Origin: Cristatella mucedo
Lineage: Eukaryota > Bryozoa > Phylactolaemata > Cristatellidae
Direction of reading: 5' to 3'
Assembly: GCA_009760855.2 (NCBI GenBank)
Contig: WPIO01000013.1
Location: 1,336,001-1,400,000, forward strand
Length of the DNA stretch: 64,000 nucleotides
Shown here piece by piece: positions 19,957-31,810 of this stretch. How positions within the stretch are numbered: position 1 is the first letter of the stretch; every line of letters begins with the position of its first letter. Both the position numbers and the translations under genes were made by a program. The notes beneath the pieces were generated by a model. The model was not told the origin of the DNA. It ran no database searches and saw only the letters and a list, made by a program, of their open reading frames with translations.

Positions 19957-20950
19957 TAGTAATAATAATAATAATAATGATGCACTTGATACAGCGCCCT
20001 AAGAGAACTCAATCTCTTTCTTGGCGCTTTACAATTGCTGCAAAGGGAAACGCGATTGAATGGTGAATATCATGCTTGATAAACAACATGAATAACAAGG
20101 TTAGGGTGACGTGCACAGGGTCAGCATGCTAGTGTGGTGAGTGGCAGCAGGCACAGTGCCAGCACGCATAAGTACATGAAGGACGAATCACAAGGACTCA
20201 CTAATTGCTGTCTTTAATTAGGCGTGCTTTTAAGTTCTTCTTAAATGTGGTCAGGTCGGGGAATGTTGTGACGAAAGTCGGGAGTGAGTTCCAGGCTTTG
20301 GAAGCATACGAACTAAATGCACGGTCTCCAAAGGATTTGAGGTTTGTACGAGGTATCGGTAAGCTGTTGCATTCCAAAAAGCGGGTGGTACGGTTCTTGG
20401 CCTGGTGGGGGAGTAGATCTGAGGGATAGGCTGGAGCCAAATAATGAAGGGACCTAAAAGTGAGCGACAAAACCTTGAAGTCGATCCGTTGCTTGACTGG
20501 GAGCCAGTGCAGGTCGGCGAGAAGTGGTGTAATTTGGCAACTGCGACGCTCACGATAGACAAGCCTAGCTGCAGAGTTTTGCACCAGCTGTAATCGCCTG
20601 ATTGCACATGCCGGTAGGCCAGCAAGCAGTGAGTTACAGAAGTCAAGACGGGATGTCACAAATGCATGGACCAACTTAGACGTGGTATTCCTTATCTAAA
20701 GAAGCCCGAATTTGAGCAATGCTATGTATCTGAAAGTAGGCAGACTTGATTGTGTAGCCGATGTGGGCTTCTAACGAGAGGTCACTTTGGAACATGACAC
20801 CTAGATTGCGAGCTGATTCAACAGGAGATATGCTGGCAGAGCCAATTTTGAGAGTCAGCCTTTCCACTTCCTGAATCGAACTGGGTTTGCCCATAACTAG
20901 TAAGTTAGTTTTATCATCGTTTAGTTTTAGAAAATTTGCTGCCATCCAAT
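19957..20950 (-). mobile_element. LINE family B (CR1/L2-type), 5' truncated
   Basis: Read on the minus strand, the element codes for the end of a reverse transcriptase and its C-terminal region, then a 3' tail and (ATT)n at 19957-19978. Residue landmarks are MAANFLKLNDDKTNLLVMG near 20930, [14 protein letters not shown] near 20640, [13 protein letters not shown] near 20500 and [17 protein letters not shown] near 20300. One frameshift lies between 20676 and 20674. Reverse transcriptase active-site sequence is missing, so the copy is dead. Assignment to the CR1/L2 group rests on these motifs and the microsatellite 3' end. Confidence 0.88.
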
Positions 20951-21129
20951 ATGCTTATGCTGCATGACCGCTCGGCTGAACGAGAGCGGAGAGCGCTTGT
21001 CCTTGGGCAGCATAGAATACTGAAGCTTCATCCTCTCAACCTTCATGAGAAACCGTTTGGTATTGACAGTAGGCGTTTACAATCGGCCGCCTGGCAAATG
21101 TGAAATGATCGCCGATGTTTATCTATTTC

Positions 21130-21615
21130 TCGCCTCCGAACTCGGATTACTCGGTGAAGCTTCTAGAAGGGCGGAGGGCGCTGCCTCGATGCGAAGCTGA
21201 ACTGCCGCATCGGTTTGTGCCTCCTCGTGCCAGCGGGTCCTCTACTTCACAGGGGGGGGGGGGACCGGATGCATTAGCGGTTCCACTACTTCGCTTTTAA
21301 GACCGCTGGCGACTGGAGCTGCTATGCAGGACCTAGACAGTATAACTCACTACCAAAACTGTCATGCGACGAAATCTACGCCCCCCCTGCCGACAGTGGC
21401 ACATCCTTTCCAGCCATCCTGAGCTGCTACTTCCACGCTACTCATTTCCTCGACTGCCCTGCTGACTCCGCTATGCATCTCACTTTCACTTTGTAGCGCG
21501 AGATAAAGTCTGTTTGCTGTCGCATTCGTACCGAAAGCCATGGAGAACTCTTCTGCGTAGTACCCACTTTGTCATTACGGCTTTGTGGAGTGACAGACGG
21601 AGATAAATTACATTA
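21130..21615 (+). mobile_element. LINE family A, 3' end
   Basis: Begins with remnants of the C-terminal coding part and continues into the conserved family A 3' region (GAGCTGCTACTTCCACGCTA, GAAAGCCATGGAGAAC, TTTGTGGAGTGACAGACGG). It ends in the ACATTAAATTA tail. Confidence 0.8.
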
Positions 21616-21714
21616 AATTAGGTCGGGCATCCGGACTTGGTTCTGGACTATGCGTAGGTGGAGCTTCTGGGAAATATGCAATCAAGAACATTCGACCTTC
21701 TCCTACCTGCGAGA

Positions 21715-21782
21715 GTGAGAGAGTGGGAGAGTGAGAGAGTGGGAGAGTGAGAGAGAGACAGAGAGACAGAGAGACAGAGCTC

Positions 21783-21844
<62 letters not shown>

Positions 21845-21850
21845 GTAAGC

Positions 21851-21904
<54 letters not shown>

Positions 21905-21976
21905 GAGAGAGTGGGAGAGTGAGAGAGTGGAAGAGTGAGAGAGAGACAGAGAGACAGAGACAGAGAGACAGAGAGC
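21715..21976. repeat. (GA)n/(CT)n palindrome flanked by direct repeats
   Basis: A (GA)n arm (21791-21842), the short centre AGCTGTAAGCAGCT, and a (CT)n arm (21853-21901) form an almost perfect inverted repeat of about 50 bp per arm. On both sides lie similar GAGAGTGGGAGAGTGAGAGA / GAGACAGAGA blocks in direct orientation. Confidence 0.92.
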
Positions 21977-22039
21977 TTGCTAAAAGCGCTATGCTGCAGA
22001 AGCAGCGTCGCTAGGATGTTCGCCAACAGTGCTGATGCA

Positions 22040-22195
22040 GCACTGGTTTAGTCCAGTGGTTAAGGTGGTCGCCTCGATCGAGGTGAAGGTTACTGTATGT
22101 AATGACCAAGGTCGTGGGCTCGAGCCTCTTTGGCGTATGTGAAGCGCTTAAATAGAGAAATTAACTTCTCTTAGGGTGCTGTACAAATGAGTCAT
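22040..22195 (+). mobile_element. SINE family 1
   Basis: A-box-like TTTAGTCCAGTGG, an extended linker as in the copy at 15778, B-box region GTCGTGGGCTCGAGCC, then AAGCGCTTAAATAGAG and GTACAAATGAGTCATATTT. Confidence 0.87.
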
Positions 22196-22556
22196 ATTTA
22201 AGTTTTAAGCCGGTGGACCAATGAAAGGAGAGGCTGAGAGCGTGGTGCCAGGCGCACCATCGGGGCCTCTTACGATCAAGTTCCTCCTTCACTACGCCTA
22301 TCCAGACAAGAAAGAGGAAGACTACGCCGCCACGCTCGCGCCCAGCTGGCGGGTGGATAAAGAGCTCGCGGCTGCTCTTTCGTGAACTTTTTGGACTGCC
22401 GCTAGGCAGCTATCCAATCGCTTTTCGATGCCAATGCGGAACCACTCTTTCGGATAACTATAGAGTACATTTCGGTGCAAAAGGTGTGTTTAGACAAGGG
22501 CGCTCGCAGCAAAAGAAACTCGAGCTCCGAAAGCGTTGCACCGAAGCTACGGCTTC

Positions 22557-22676
<120 letters not shown>

Positions 22677-22679
22677 GGG

Positions 22680-24880
22680 TGTAGCACTGTCGAGCTACTA
22701 GAGGCTAGACAAGATTCCGTGGCTTTTTGGCAAGGATATTGAATAGTGAACGTGGTCCCGTCTCCCGAAAGTCCGACACCCTGCTACCCTTGCAGAGATG
22801 TTGCCTGTACGGGCGGCGTGGAGAAAGTGAGAGGGACCTGCCCCGCCCCCACTTGGACGAACTTGAAGGGGATGCGCCTAGACGGCTTGGCCACCACACT
22901 CCCAGCCATCTTCCTGCTATAAGCTGTCTCTTCCAAGGTCAAGGTCTGTCTCCCATACTTGCCTTAATCTTGGCTACATCTATGGCGGCCTGATTTATGC
23001 CTTCATGAGCAGTCGTGTGTAGTTATTTAGCAAGAGTGGCTCCTCGTGGCCCAACGATCTGTATCTACAGTAGCAATGGCCAAGCCGCCACCCTGCGTCG
23101 ACTGCCATTATTGCCCGTCAGTGTCATTACTGTAGGTTACCACTCGCTGCCGATTCTACCTAGCTCGTATAGCAGGCACTCAACAGTATCGGGCCAGCCA
23201 CCGGATTCGCTGAATGGAGCGATCGGTCCTACGACTACTGGCTGGAGGCGTGGCATTTCCTAGGATCCGACGCCATCCTGCGGCGGTTAACTAGCTTCTC
23301 CCGGTAGGTAGGGTGGAGCTCGGGTGGAGGTAGGGCGGAGCTCGAAGCTTCCGAAGCCGAACGCCTTCAAGTCGTTTCGTTGGGCCGATCTACGAGCAAA
23401 AGAGCAAAGTGCATAGTAGGTAAGGTACTGTGTAAGATAAGATCCTGTAAGATACTATGTAAGATAAGAAGATCGAGTAAGATACTATGCACTGTGCTAA
23501 GTAGCACTGTGCACAGTATCTTACAGGAGATTGCTGCAGGGAGGGCTGCAGCAGCGCACCCTTCTGTCCCGAAGAAGCAAGCTAGCCCGCCACTAGGAGC
23601 GCTATCATTTATTAATTATAGATATATCTGACGGCATGAGTCAAGCCAGCCGCTAATCAGGCGCCCGCTAGACTGCTGCCGAGCCCCCGGGGCTTTTCTC
23701 TGCCGGCTCGTCGCCCAAGATGACATGGCAGCACAGGACTGCACTTTGACCGCGTCGGGCCTCCTCCCTCCCTTAAAAGTTCTTAGCTTAAGGGTAAAGG
23801 CGCTCGCCCGCTACGACCCGCGTTGTGTGAGTTTGGGATCTTCGGCAGGCACACGTCGTTCTTTGCCCACTACAAGCGCGGGGACAACCGTTAAGTCTCT
23901 ACCGGTGCTGTTTGCAGTGTCGTGGCTGTCGAATCGGCCTTGAGGTTATCTTGACTTTTCTAGAGTGACAGACGAGAGATCAGCAGCAGAAGTCAAAAGT
24001 CACAGAGTATCGCCGTCCCATGCTCTGTCTGTGCCGATGCTGAGGTGATGACGGCAGGGGGCTTTAATTCTCGAAGCAAATGCGAAAGATATTTTGGAAG
24101 CGAGCGTTTGCAATCTACATAGTAATTGGGCCAACGAAACGTTCTAGTAATTATTGATACTGTCCCTAGGGCCTGCGAACATTGACGTCTCTAGGCCACA
24201 GCTCGTATGGCTGGGCTGACTGCGATCTTCGAAGTAGTCCTGACTGAATCGAAACCCTACTTAGTGGTGTGGCGAACTCGGCACGCTCTCAGCTTGTATG
24301 GCATGACAATGATCTCGTAGACATTCTGTAACTAGACGTTTTCGTGGAAAGCTATACATATTTAGCTTTGCTTTGTGGATAGGGCAGTTTCCCTCTAGCT
24401 ATGCAAAGCTAGAACGGTGAACGAATCTGGGGGCAGCCAAGAAAGCTCGCGAAAGATACTCCCCTGGTGCACGCCAGCACAGAGCTCACCATGATTCCTA
24501 AACTGATGCAACAAATATAGACTACAGACTAAGCTGTGGACGGATCAGATGATCAAGTCTGGACAGAGCGGTGCAGTCGGTCTGGATTCGATCGAAGGTC
24601 AGAGAAGGCACGACAGGCTCGAGACCAGATCACGAGAGCCGTAGAACACGAAGCCAGCTGATAAGCTCACGATGGCTAGGAGAGCGACGGTTCCGGCCTT
24701 ATCGGTAGGGCGTATCAGTAACGCGAGCTTGCATCAGCACTGCATTTTTGGATGCAGTGGAATGCTGTAACACTTGCATCCGCCCATTTCCGGACCAGGA
24801 AGGTCTCTCTGGCGTTAGCTAAAGTGGATTATGAGATAAGAAAGAATGAACCCGATACGACCGGTGGGTAGGAAGAAATA
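22680..24880. other. No supported gene
   Basis: The stretch contains the hairpin at 23477-23524 and GTAAGATA-type short repeats at 23415-23480. I found no exon I can support and no clear mobile element apart from a weak tRNA-like patch near 23765-23860. Confidence 0.4.
23477..23524. repeat. 22-bp hairpin (inverted repeat)
   Basis: Left arm 23477-23498 (begins GTAAGATACT) pairs with right arm 23503-23524 (ends AGTATCTTAC) at 20 of 22 positions around the loop AAGT. Confidence 0.85.
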
Positions 24881-24884
24881 AAGG

Positions 24885-24959
24885 TGCGAGAGAGCAAGAA
24901 AGAGTAAGAGAGGAAGAGAGAGAGAGAGGGAGCAAGAAAGAGCAAGAGAGAGAGAGAGA

Positions 24960-25000
<41 letters not shown>

Positions 25001-25054
25001 GGCAAGAAAGAGCAAGAGGGAGAGAGAGAGAGAGAGAGAGAGAGCAAGAAAGAG

Positions 25055-25131
<77 letters not shown>
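24885..25131. repeat. Polypurine (GA)n complex microsatellite
   Basis: About 250 bp of almost pure purine on the plus strand: (GA)n blocks alternate with GCAAGAAAGAGCAAGAG units, giving a higher-order repeat of about 50-60 bp. The right end is a pure (GA)n of about 40 units. Confidence 0.93.
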
Positions 25132-25144
25132 TATAGAGCTGACA

Positions 25145-25990
25145 TCAGCTGTGATTCTCACTCCGTCTTTGTTGCATGAGACGAATTCTATTGGTATGAA
25201 TTGTGTGGTGCCTACTCACAGTTCGCAGGCTAATGATAACAATAGTGAAGTCTTTTGTATGGCTCTATCCAGATGCTTTACAACTTTCCGCATGGGAAAC
25301 AATAACGGAGGTTGTGCACTAAGTGCTTTCAGAAATGCAACCCCTTTTATTATTCTGACTGATTGTCTACTTGCAGTAGAAAGATGTCCCTACTTACACT
25401 GGTCTCAGCCGAAGGCTTACGTGCTCAAATTTCACGACTCAAGTAGTAGGTTGAGTCCGTCAGTAGCCTGCCTTTTTATGCAAATTGCAAGAGTGCGGGA
25501 TAGCCGCCGTGGCTCTACCGTCACTAAACACAAGCGAGGCTGGAGAATCAGCCGACATTTAATTTTATTTACTTTATACTGTCAGGTCGTGGCAGTAGTG
25601 CTGAGGCTTATATTTGGACAGCTGCAGGCTGCCGGCCATTGAGGCACCGCAGCTCGGTCGCCTGACCTCGGCGGTGACCTCGGCGCTGGAGTGGAGCTGC
25701 TGCGTGTCCTTCGAGCTCTGCACCCACCGGGGCTGCTACTCTCTACCGCTGCCCTCTACAGCCGGCGACACTTGGGACTACTCCAGGGGAATGGGGGGGG
25801 GCGTGGCGGTGGAAGCTTTAATCTGACGGCAGTAAGTTTCGGACTTTCCACGCAAAACATTCATTTGTCATGGTAACAATGGTCGAGCGCTGCCACACGG
25901 CGCTCGGACTTGACAAACGGGCGACTTCAACAGTGCTTTGAGCGATGGACGTAAAGCGACGGCTGTCACGGCGGACGAAAAGAATAAACT
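25145..25990. other. Unique sequence with open frames of unknown status
   Basis: A 163-codon plus-strand frame (25151-25642) begins right after the (GA)n tract. It has no recognised motif and ends in a hydrophobic stretch. A GC-rich segment at 25610-25790 gives a Cys-rich frame (WSCCVSFELCTHRGCYSL). I cannot support either as a gene. Confidence 0.3.
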
Positions 25991-25999
25991 GCCTCCGCG

Positions 26000-26017
26000 G
26001 CGGCGCCGCGGCGCCGC
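26000..26017. repeat. 18-bp perfect GC palindrome
   Basis: GCGGCGCCGCGGCGCCGC equals its own reverse complement and lies in a short CpG-rich block (25990-26020). Confidence 0.85.
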
Positions 26018-26019
26018 TC

Positions 26020-26930
26020 CTAACCACCCCATAAATTTTATTATAAACATGTCGATGGCCAATGCCTCGGCTCTAATCTGTAAAGCAGAGGATTTATCTT
26101 GCCAAGCTGTCCGCGCGCCCAAGCCATCTCGCGGCCCAGTTCATTCGTCGATACGATAGTCAGTCGTCGTACTCGCAGCTGCTCAGTCGAAGCTGATTCA
26201 GTCGGTCCGCGTCTGGAGCCGGCTACGAGGCCGCTACTGGGGACTCTCATAGTGGCTCAAAAATTGGCATTACACTTTCCATCGACAAGTATCTAGCCTT
26301 AGGCTCAGAGAGCCAGTCGTAATACAATGAACTAGAGAGCTAGAGAGAACTCGAAAGCTTTCTTTTGCAGCATTTCCCGCTCGCGAGGTCGGCAGCTGAA
26401 AGCTGTCTGAATGGTTTTAGCAGAGGGCAGCAGGCGACTCGTGGGCGTGATCCACCACGTCGGGCCGATCGGGTCGTTTTCGCCGTTTTTTCAGCTATTT
26501 CTTATCAATCTGCCGCCGCGAAAAGCAAACGCGAAGCTCATTTTAAGCATACTTATTTTATAAATTGATTTTCGGATTTCTTTAATGCTTAGTAGAACAA
26601 AACCAGCGCACAGGGGTTTAGCGAGCGGCAGCCAGTGCCAGCTCTTCTTATCCCTCTCGACTTTGACAGCTAGGCGGTTATGCAATCAATGGTTATGCAT
26701 GGTTATGCAAGCGATGCAAACGAAAACTTGTTTACCATGCTATTTTTCGTCAATTCGATGAAAACGCCCGAATGACCGCAGCACTGCCAGTATGATGGAC
26801 GATGAGCGCATTTTCGTTTAAGAGGCATTTGCTTTTTCGTTGCTATTTTGTTTTAAGGTTTTCCCTACGGAGTACGGATTCCTGTCGTACACAGATTACC
26901 TGGGCACGCAGGAAAGGGGCAAAGGGGCTC
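26020..26930. other. No supported gene
   Basis: Mixed composition with several short open frames. No domain, exon pair or mobile element is recognised. Confidence 0.4.
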
Positions 26931-26937
26931 TGACTCC

Positions 26938-27118
26938 TGCCCGGGATCGATCGCCCGGGATCGATCGCCCTGGATCGATCGCCCTGGATCGATCGCCCTG
27001 GATCGATCGCCCTGGATCAATCGCCATGGATCGATCACCCTGGATCGATCGCCCTGGATCGATCGCCCTGGATCGATCGCCCTGGATCGATCGCCATGGA
27101 TCGATCGCCATGGATCGA
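26938..27118. repeat. 14-bp minisatellite with GATCGATC core
   Basis: About 13 tandem copies of a unit near TGGATCGATCGCCC, with variants CATGG for CCTGG. Since 14 is not a multiple of three, three units make a 42-bp period that stays open in several frames on both strands. This explains the repetitive open frames here. Confidence 0.93.
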
Positions 27119-27185
27119 CCCGAAGAGGCACCCGAAGTGGCACACGTAGCCGAAGAGGCACCCGAAGAGGCACACGAAGAGGACG
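27119..27185. repeat. Short tandem repeat, CCCGAAGAGGCA unit
   Basis: Four to five imperfect 12-bp units (CCCGAAGAGGCA / CACGAAGAGG) directly after the 14-bp minisatellite. Confidence 0.75.
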
Positions 27186-27189
27186 CCTG

Positions 27190-27960
27190 ACGACGGAGAG
27201 CCCTTTCAGCATCCTTCCTATTGTATCTCCTGGCAGCTTCTGACAAAAGTGAAGGTTTAGCTCTCACTGTTTAATCTTGACAAGCCCAGGGCCACACAAG
27301 GCCCGTATAATTCGAGATATTTTAGTGAAGTAGAACAAATTTAACGTAGCATCAGTGTCAGTTGCGATCTCTACTCGCCTTTTTTTAAGGAATTCTTTGC
27401 TAATGCAAGATTGCAAGTCGCCTAAATGGGTATATGCCGACTGTGGCGGATTTTTAAGTGCCTAGTCTGCTACCGACTGGAAAGAGTTCGAAGGAATAGT
27501 GCTTGACCAGCCGACGGCAGGGCTTATTGTAGCAATTCAATTTTGGCGAACCTCTTATTTCACTGCTGTAGGAGCGCCTTATGATGGCTCGACATGCAGT
27601 GCACACTGCATGTCGGATATGGATTTGCTGAGATGCCTAATAACTCGAAAATTCGCTGCAAAGGACAGTAACGTAAATTATAATGAATAGTTCGCAATGT
27701 TGCTACGTTGCAAACATAATCGTTGTAATTGTAACCAAACGTTGTAACCAAAGTAATTGTCTACTATTCTTATTTCAGAATGCAAATCACATTGCTGTGC
27801 ATGTCCATACATTCCGGCAGGTAGCAACGTGCAGAACAACAGCAGCACAAATTTCCGAGTGGGTACCTTCCTGCTCCTCTAGCATGCATGAAGCGATATC
27901 TACATGTGACATAAGGATAAAATAGAATGAAGCTCATAAGGGTGAAATTAAGTGAAGGTC
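27190..27960. other. No supported gene
   Basis: AT-rich unique sequence. An imperfect short inverted repeat ACATGCAGTG/CACTGCATGT lies at about 27592-27611. Confidence 0.4.
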
Positions 27961-27967
27961 AGCCGAT

Positions 27968-28301
27968 TCAACAATAATATTAATACACTTGATAAAGCGC
28001 CATCAGAGAACCCAATCTCTTTCTAGGAGCTTTACATTTGCTGCAAAGGAAACACGATCGAATGGTGAGTGGTATCATGCTTAATAAACAATATGAATTT
28101 CATGGTTAGGGGTGACATGCACAGGGTCAGCATGCAAGTGTGGTTAGTGGCAGCATGAAAAAAGTGTCAGCACGCATAAGCACATAAAGGATGAATCACA
28201 GGGACACACCAAATGGTGTCCTAAATAGGTGCGTTTTAAATTTCTTTTTAAATGCGGCCAAGTCAGGGGATGTCGTGACGCAAGTCGAGAGTGAGTTCCA
28301 G
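27968..28301 (-). mobile_element. LINE family B, 3' end
   Basis: Minus-strand 3' end with the usual order: coding remnant near 28290, then GTGCTTATGCGTGCTGACAC-type sequence, CATGTCACCCCTAACCATG, CTTTGCAGCAAATGTAAAGC and a short (ATT) tail at 27968. It is cut off at 28301 by the next SINE. Confidence 0.85.
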
Positions 28302-28449
28302 CTGCCTCATTGTATGGCAGCAAAGCAGCGCCTTAAAGCCATATCTCATTCCTGCAATGAGCAATAAGGAATTGCCTGCTGCAGGACTCGAACCCACCGC
28401 CTGCCGTCTAGAAGTGCATGCACCTTTCCACTACGCTAAGACACAGAGA
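28302..28449 (-). mobile_element. tRNA-derived SINE, third type
   Basis: The minus strand reads CTTAGCGTAGTGGAAAGG (A-box) and GGTGGGTTCGAGTCCTG (B-box), then an AAGGCGCTGCTTTGCTGCC tail unlike families 1 and 2. It lies directly against the truncated LINE. Confidence 0.6.
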
Positions 28450-28955
28450 CATTATTGAGCGCGTCTGAACTTTTTATTATAGGGTTTAAGGTCTCGTGTT
28501 AGGTGGGTTGCCTGCAAAAAAATCTGATCACATCGCACTATTTTAGATCGTGAGCCAGGATCACCCTTCTCCATTTGAATCTACGTTATAGCCTCTGATG
28601 AACTTCTTTGCAAGCAAAGGCAAGCTTAAGATTACTGACATCTCCGTGCCAGTTGGTCATAGCTGGCGTTACCAAGCCTTATTTGATCTTTTCATCTATC
28701 TCGTAAGTGGGATGGAATCAATTAAACTGAGAGCAGCAGGTAAGTATTGAACAAGACACCCGATAGCCCAGGTGCTCCAAGCTAACTCATTCTATGATGT
28801 ATTTCCGTTATCCTGTTACTACTTATACTATCGTAGCTTAACTATAGAGTACTATCGTAGTGTAACGTAGTGTACTATCGTAGTGTACTATCGTAGCTTA
28901 ACTATAGAGCATAGCACTGAGAATGCTACGGCAGATCAAATATTGATAGTAAGGC
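28450..28955. other. No gene; short GTACTATCGTAG tandem repeats
   Basis: At about 28825-28910 an imperfect tandem array of ACTATCGTAG / CTTAACTATAGAG words occurs. No exon is seen. Confidence 0.5.
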
Positions 28956-28959
28956 TAGG

Positions 28960-29440
28960 AGAGGGCTAAAGCAGCCTTAGGGAAGGTCAGGAGACTCTTT
29001 AACTAACCCTCTAGCATTCCCTTCTAAGAGAGGATTTATGAACTCCAAAAGGAGTTTATAGGGAGCTAAAGCCCCCTTAGGGCAGGTCAGCCCTATACTT
29101 TCTCTAAGAAGCCTAGGATCCTAGAAGGTTAGGGGGAGCAGGGGGAGCCTAGACTAGACGCCGAGCTGGTTTGGTCATGTGGTTAAGGTGCTCGCCCCGA
29201 TCGAGGTCTGGCCGAGGTCGTGGGCTCGAGCCCCGTGGCACATGTGAAGCGCCTGAATAGAGATTAGGTTCTCTTAGGGCGCTATACAAATGAATTTATA
29301 TTTATATACAGACTACCCTTTCGGAAGTAAAGGGGGACCAAGTGACCTCTCTTGGGACTTGCTAGACTAAAAACTCATCAAGCTCGAGCAGAGCTTAGAG
29401 TTCCTCAGGAGAGGGCTAAAGTCCCTCCATCTGCACCTCG
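28960..29440. repeat. CTAAAG/CTTAGGG-rich repeat block split by a SINE
   Basis: GAGAGGGCTAAAG occurs at about 28966 and again at about 29411, and related words (GGGAGCTAAAGCCCCCTTAG, CCTAGGATCCTAGAAGG) fill the stretch between. The SINE at 29164-29308 lies in the middle. The composition is unlike the flanks and the element type is unknown. Confidence 0.5.
29164..29308 (+). mobile_element. SINE family 1 (best-preserved copy)
   Basis: AGCTGGTTTGGTCATGTGG, CTCGCCCCGATCGAGGTC, GTCGTGGGCTCGAGCCCC, then GTGAAGCGCCTGAATAGAG, GGTTCTCTTAGGGCGCTATA and CAAATGAATTTATATTTATA. The short words AGACTA on either side could be a target duplication. Confidence 0.92.
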
Positions 29441-29599
29441 GTGTGCTGCTGCTGCTGTATACTAAACTCGCGTCAAGTCCGATTCAATCAGCATTGGAAG
29501 ACATCCTGTGAATTAAACCGTCACTTTAAAAGCTAATTCTAATTATACTTAATCAAATTGTCTTGAGAAACTGCAAGCAGCTATTTCTTCTAGAACAAC

Positions 29600-30325
<726 letters not shown>

Positions 30326-30604
30326 ATAAATTAGTCAAAGTGCTATTATCTCACTCATTAGCATGACAATTAGCATTCGCCATGCTCCTTGCAATTGTAT
30401 TGCACAGAAAGAAGGAAAAACTAAATAGCCAGGGGAGAGAAATTTAATATAGTGAATGGAGTGCAGACGTTCATATAAAATCTACTCCCACACAAATTAA
30501 AATGCAAAACGTTGTGAGTGGCATTCCTGCAGTTTTGCTTTACTGGCCAGTGTGAAACCGTACCGGCATATAAGTCAATTGCTAATACCAGCATACAAAA
30601 TACT

Positions 30605-30748
30605 AGCTGATTTAACAGCTTCTTTTGTATAACGACAGAAGAGCCTTTACGGCTATAACCACCACTTGCAGCGGCAATAAAAGATTGCTCAGTGAAGAAT
30701 TAGAGCCCAACGACCTCGGAACCGAGGTCATGATAAGCAACCGTCGTA
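30605..30748 (-). mobile_element. SINE family 2, 5' truncated
   Basis: Reading from the 3' end on the plus strand: AGCTGATTTAACAGC, GTATAACGACAGAAGAGCC, TTTACGGCTATAACCACC, then ACGACCTCGGAACCGAGGTC. The head is lost. Confidence 0.8.
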
Positions 30749-31019
30749 TAAAAAAAATCTAATACTAACATGCTCTCAGGACCTGACTTCACAGCTTATT
30801 TGGAGCAATTAAAAATATTACTTAGCTATGCATTAATATTCTTGCAAATAAAACCTGAGACCCCAAACAGTCAGCCTTCAATCTGTATGCTAAATTCACC
30901 GTTTGGGAGAGCAAATGTACTCATCCATGTGTGAAGGTATGCACCGTACCTCTGCCTCAGCGGGTAATATTATGGCGAGTTTGCTAAAGAATACTAAAAG
31001 TAAAACTAAAGCTGTATCT

Positions 31020-31210
31020 CTGTCTGTAACTCCACAAAGCCACGAAGACTATGTGGGTGTGACGTAGGAGAGTTTTGTATAGCACACTCACAGCCTAAGT
31101 GACTTTTGGTACACATTCGATAGCCAACAGGCTTCATCTCACGAAACAAAGAGAAAGTGGGAAGCATAGCAGAGTCAGGAGAGCGGTTGAGGTAGTGAGC
31201 AGCATAGAAG
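31020..31210 (-). mobile_element. LINE family A, 3' end
   Basis: The minus strand carries the family A 3' region (ATGCTTCCCACTTTCTCTTT, GAGATGAAGCCTGTTGGCTA, CACACCCACATAGTCTTCGT). Confidence 0.8.
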
Positions 31211-31430
31211 TAGAATATGAGAAGCCGCAGTGTATGTACCAGTACACTGTCATTAAAAGCATAAGCAATGTCTTCGGTGCTTAAATATGGCGTTAGAGTA
31301 CCAATTTATTGAGACAAACTGCACCGAAGGATACATAAGAAGTAGCAGAAAGTCAAGATGAAGGTAAGATAAATCCGTAACGATGTCGCTCCACCGTTAT
31401 CTGTCTATATATATAATATGTATATATATA

Positions 31431-31564
31431 TAATTCATTTATATAGCACCCTAAGAGAACTTTAATCTCTATTCAGGCGCTTCACATATGCCACAGGGCT
31501 CGAGCCCACGGCCTCAGCCAGACCTTGGTCGCAGCGAGCACTTTAATCACTGGGCCAAACCAGC
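31431..31564 (-). mobile_element. SINE family 1
   Basis: The minus strand has CTGGTTTGGCCCAGTG, GCCGTGGGCTCGAGCCC and GCGCCTGAATAGAGATTAAA. Its AATGAATTATATA tail merges into a (TA)n tract at 31405-31430, another case of a microsatellite at the 3' end. Confidence 0.9.
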
Positions 31565-31723
31565 TGAAGCAGCAATCAGCTGGCACAGCCTTGCCTGCAT
31601 GCCACCAGATTCATGAATTTAGTTATGCAAGTATTAGATTACCACTTAAGCTGCATATTGAAGGCAATTCATAATGTCGAGTCAGAGCATCCCGATACTT
31701 ACTTAACTTTCTCTCCTCCTTTA

Positions 31724-31810
31724 CCTCACCTTTTTGTTCACCTGCTTACTAGCTAGTCCAATATACCAGACAGTGGCTTATCCAAGATACCTGCTCCCCT
31801 TTAAGGACTG
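31724..31810 (+). repeat. 87-bp direct repeat, left copy
   Basis: CCTCACCTTTTTGTTCACCT begins a segment that recurs at 32309-32395 in the same orientation with about five differences. Confidence 0.9.

Noticed and set aside
25151-25642. 163-codon frame after the polypurine tract
   Set aside because: No domain, no splice context and no similarity to anything I know.
26938-27118. CRISPR-like array
   Set aside because: The 14-bp units are tandem with no spacers and the genome is eukaryotic.
26840-27267. Repetitive proteins on both strands rich in Asp, Arg, Ser, Ile and Pro
   Set aside because: They are translations of the 14-bp minisatellite.
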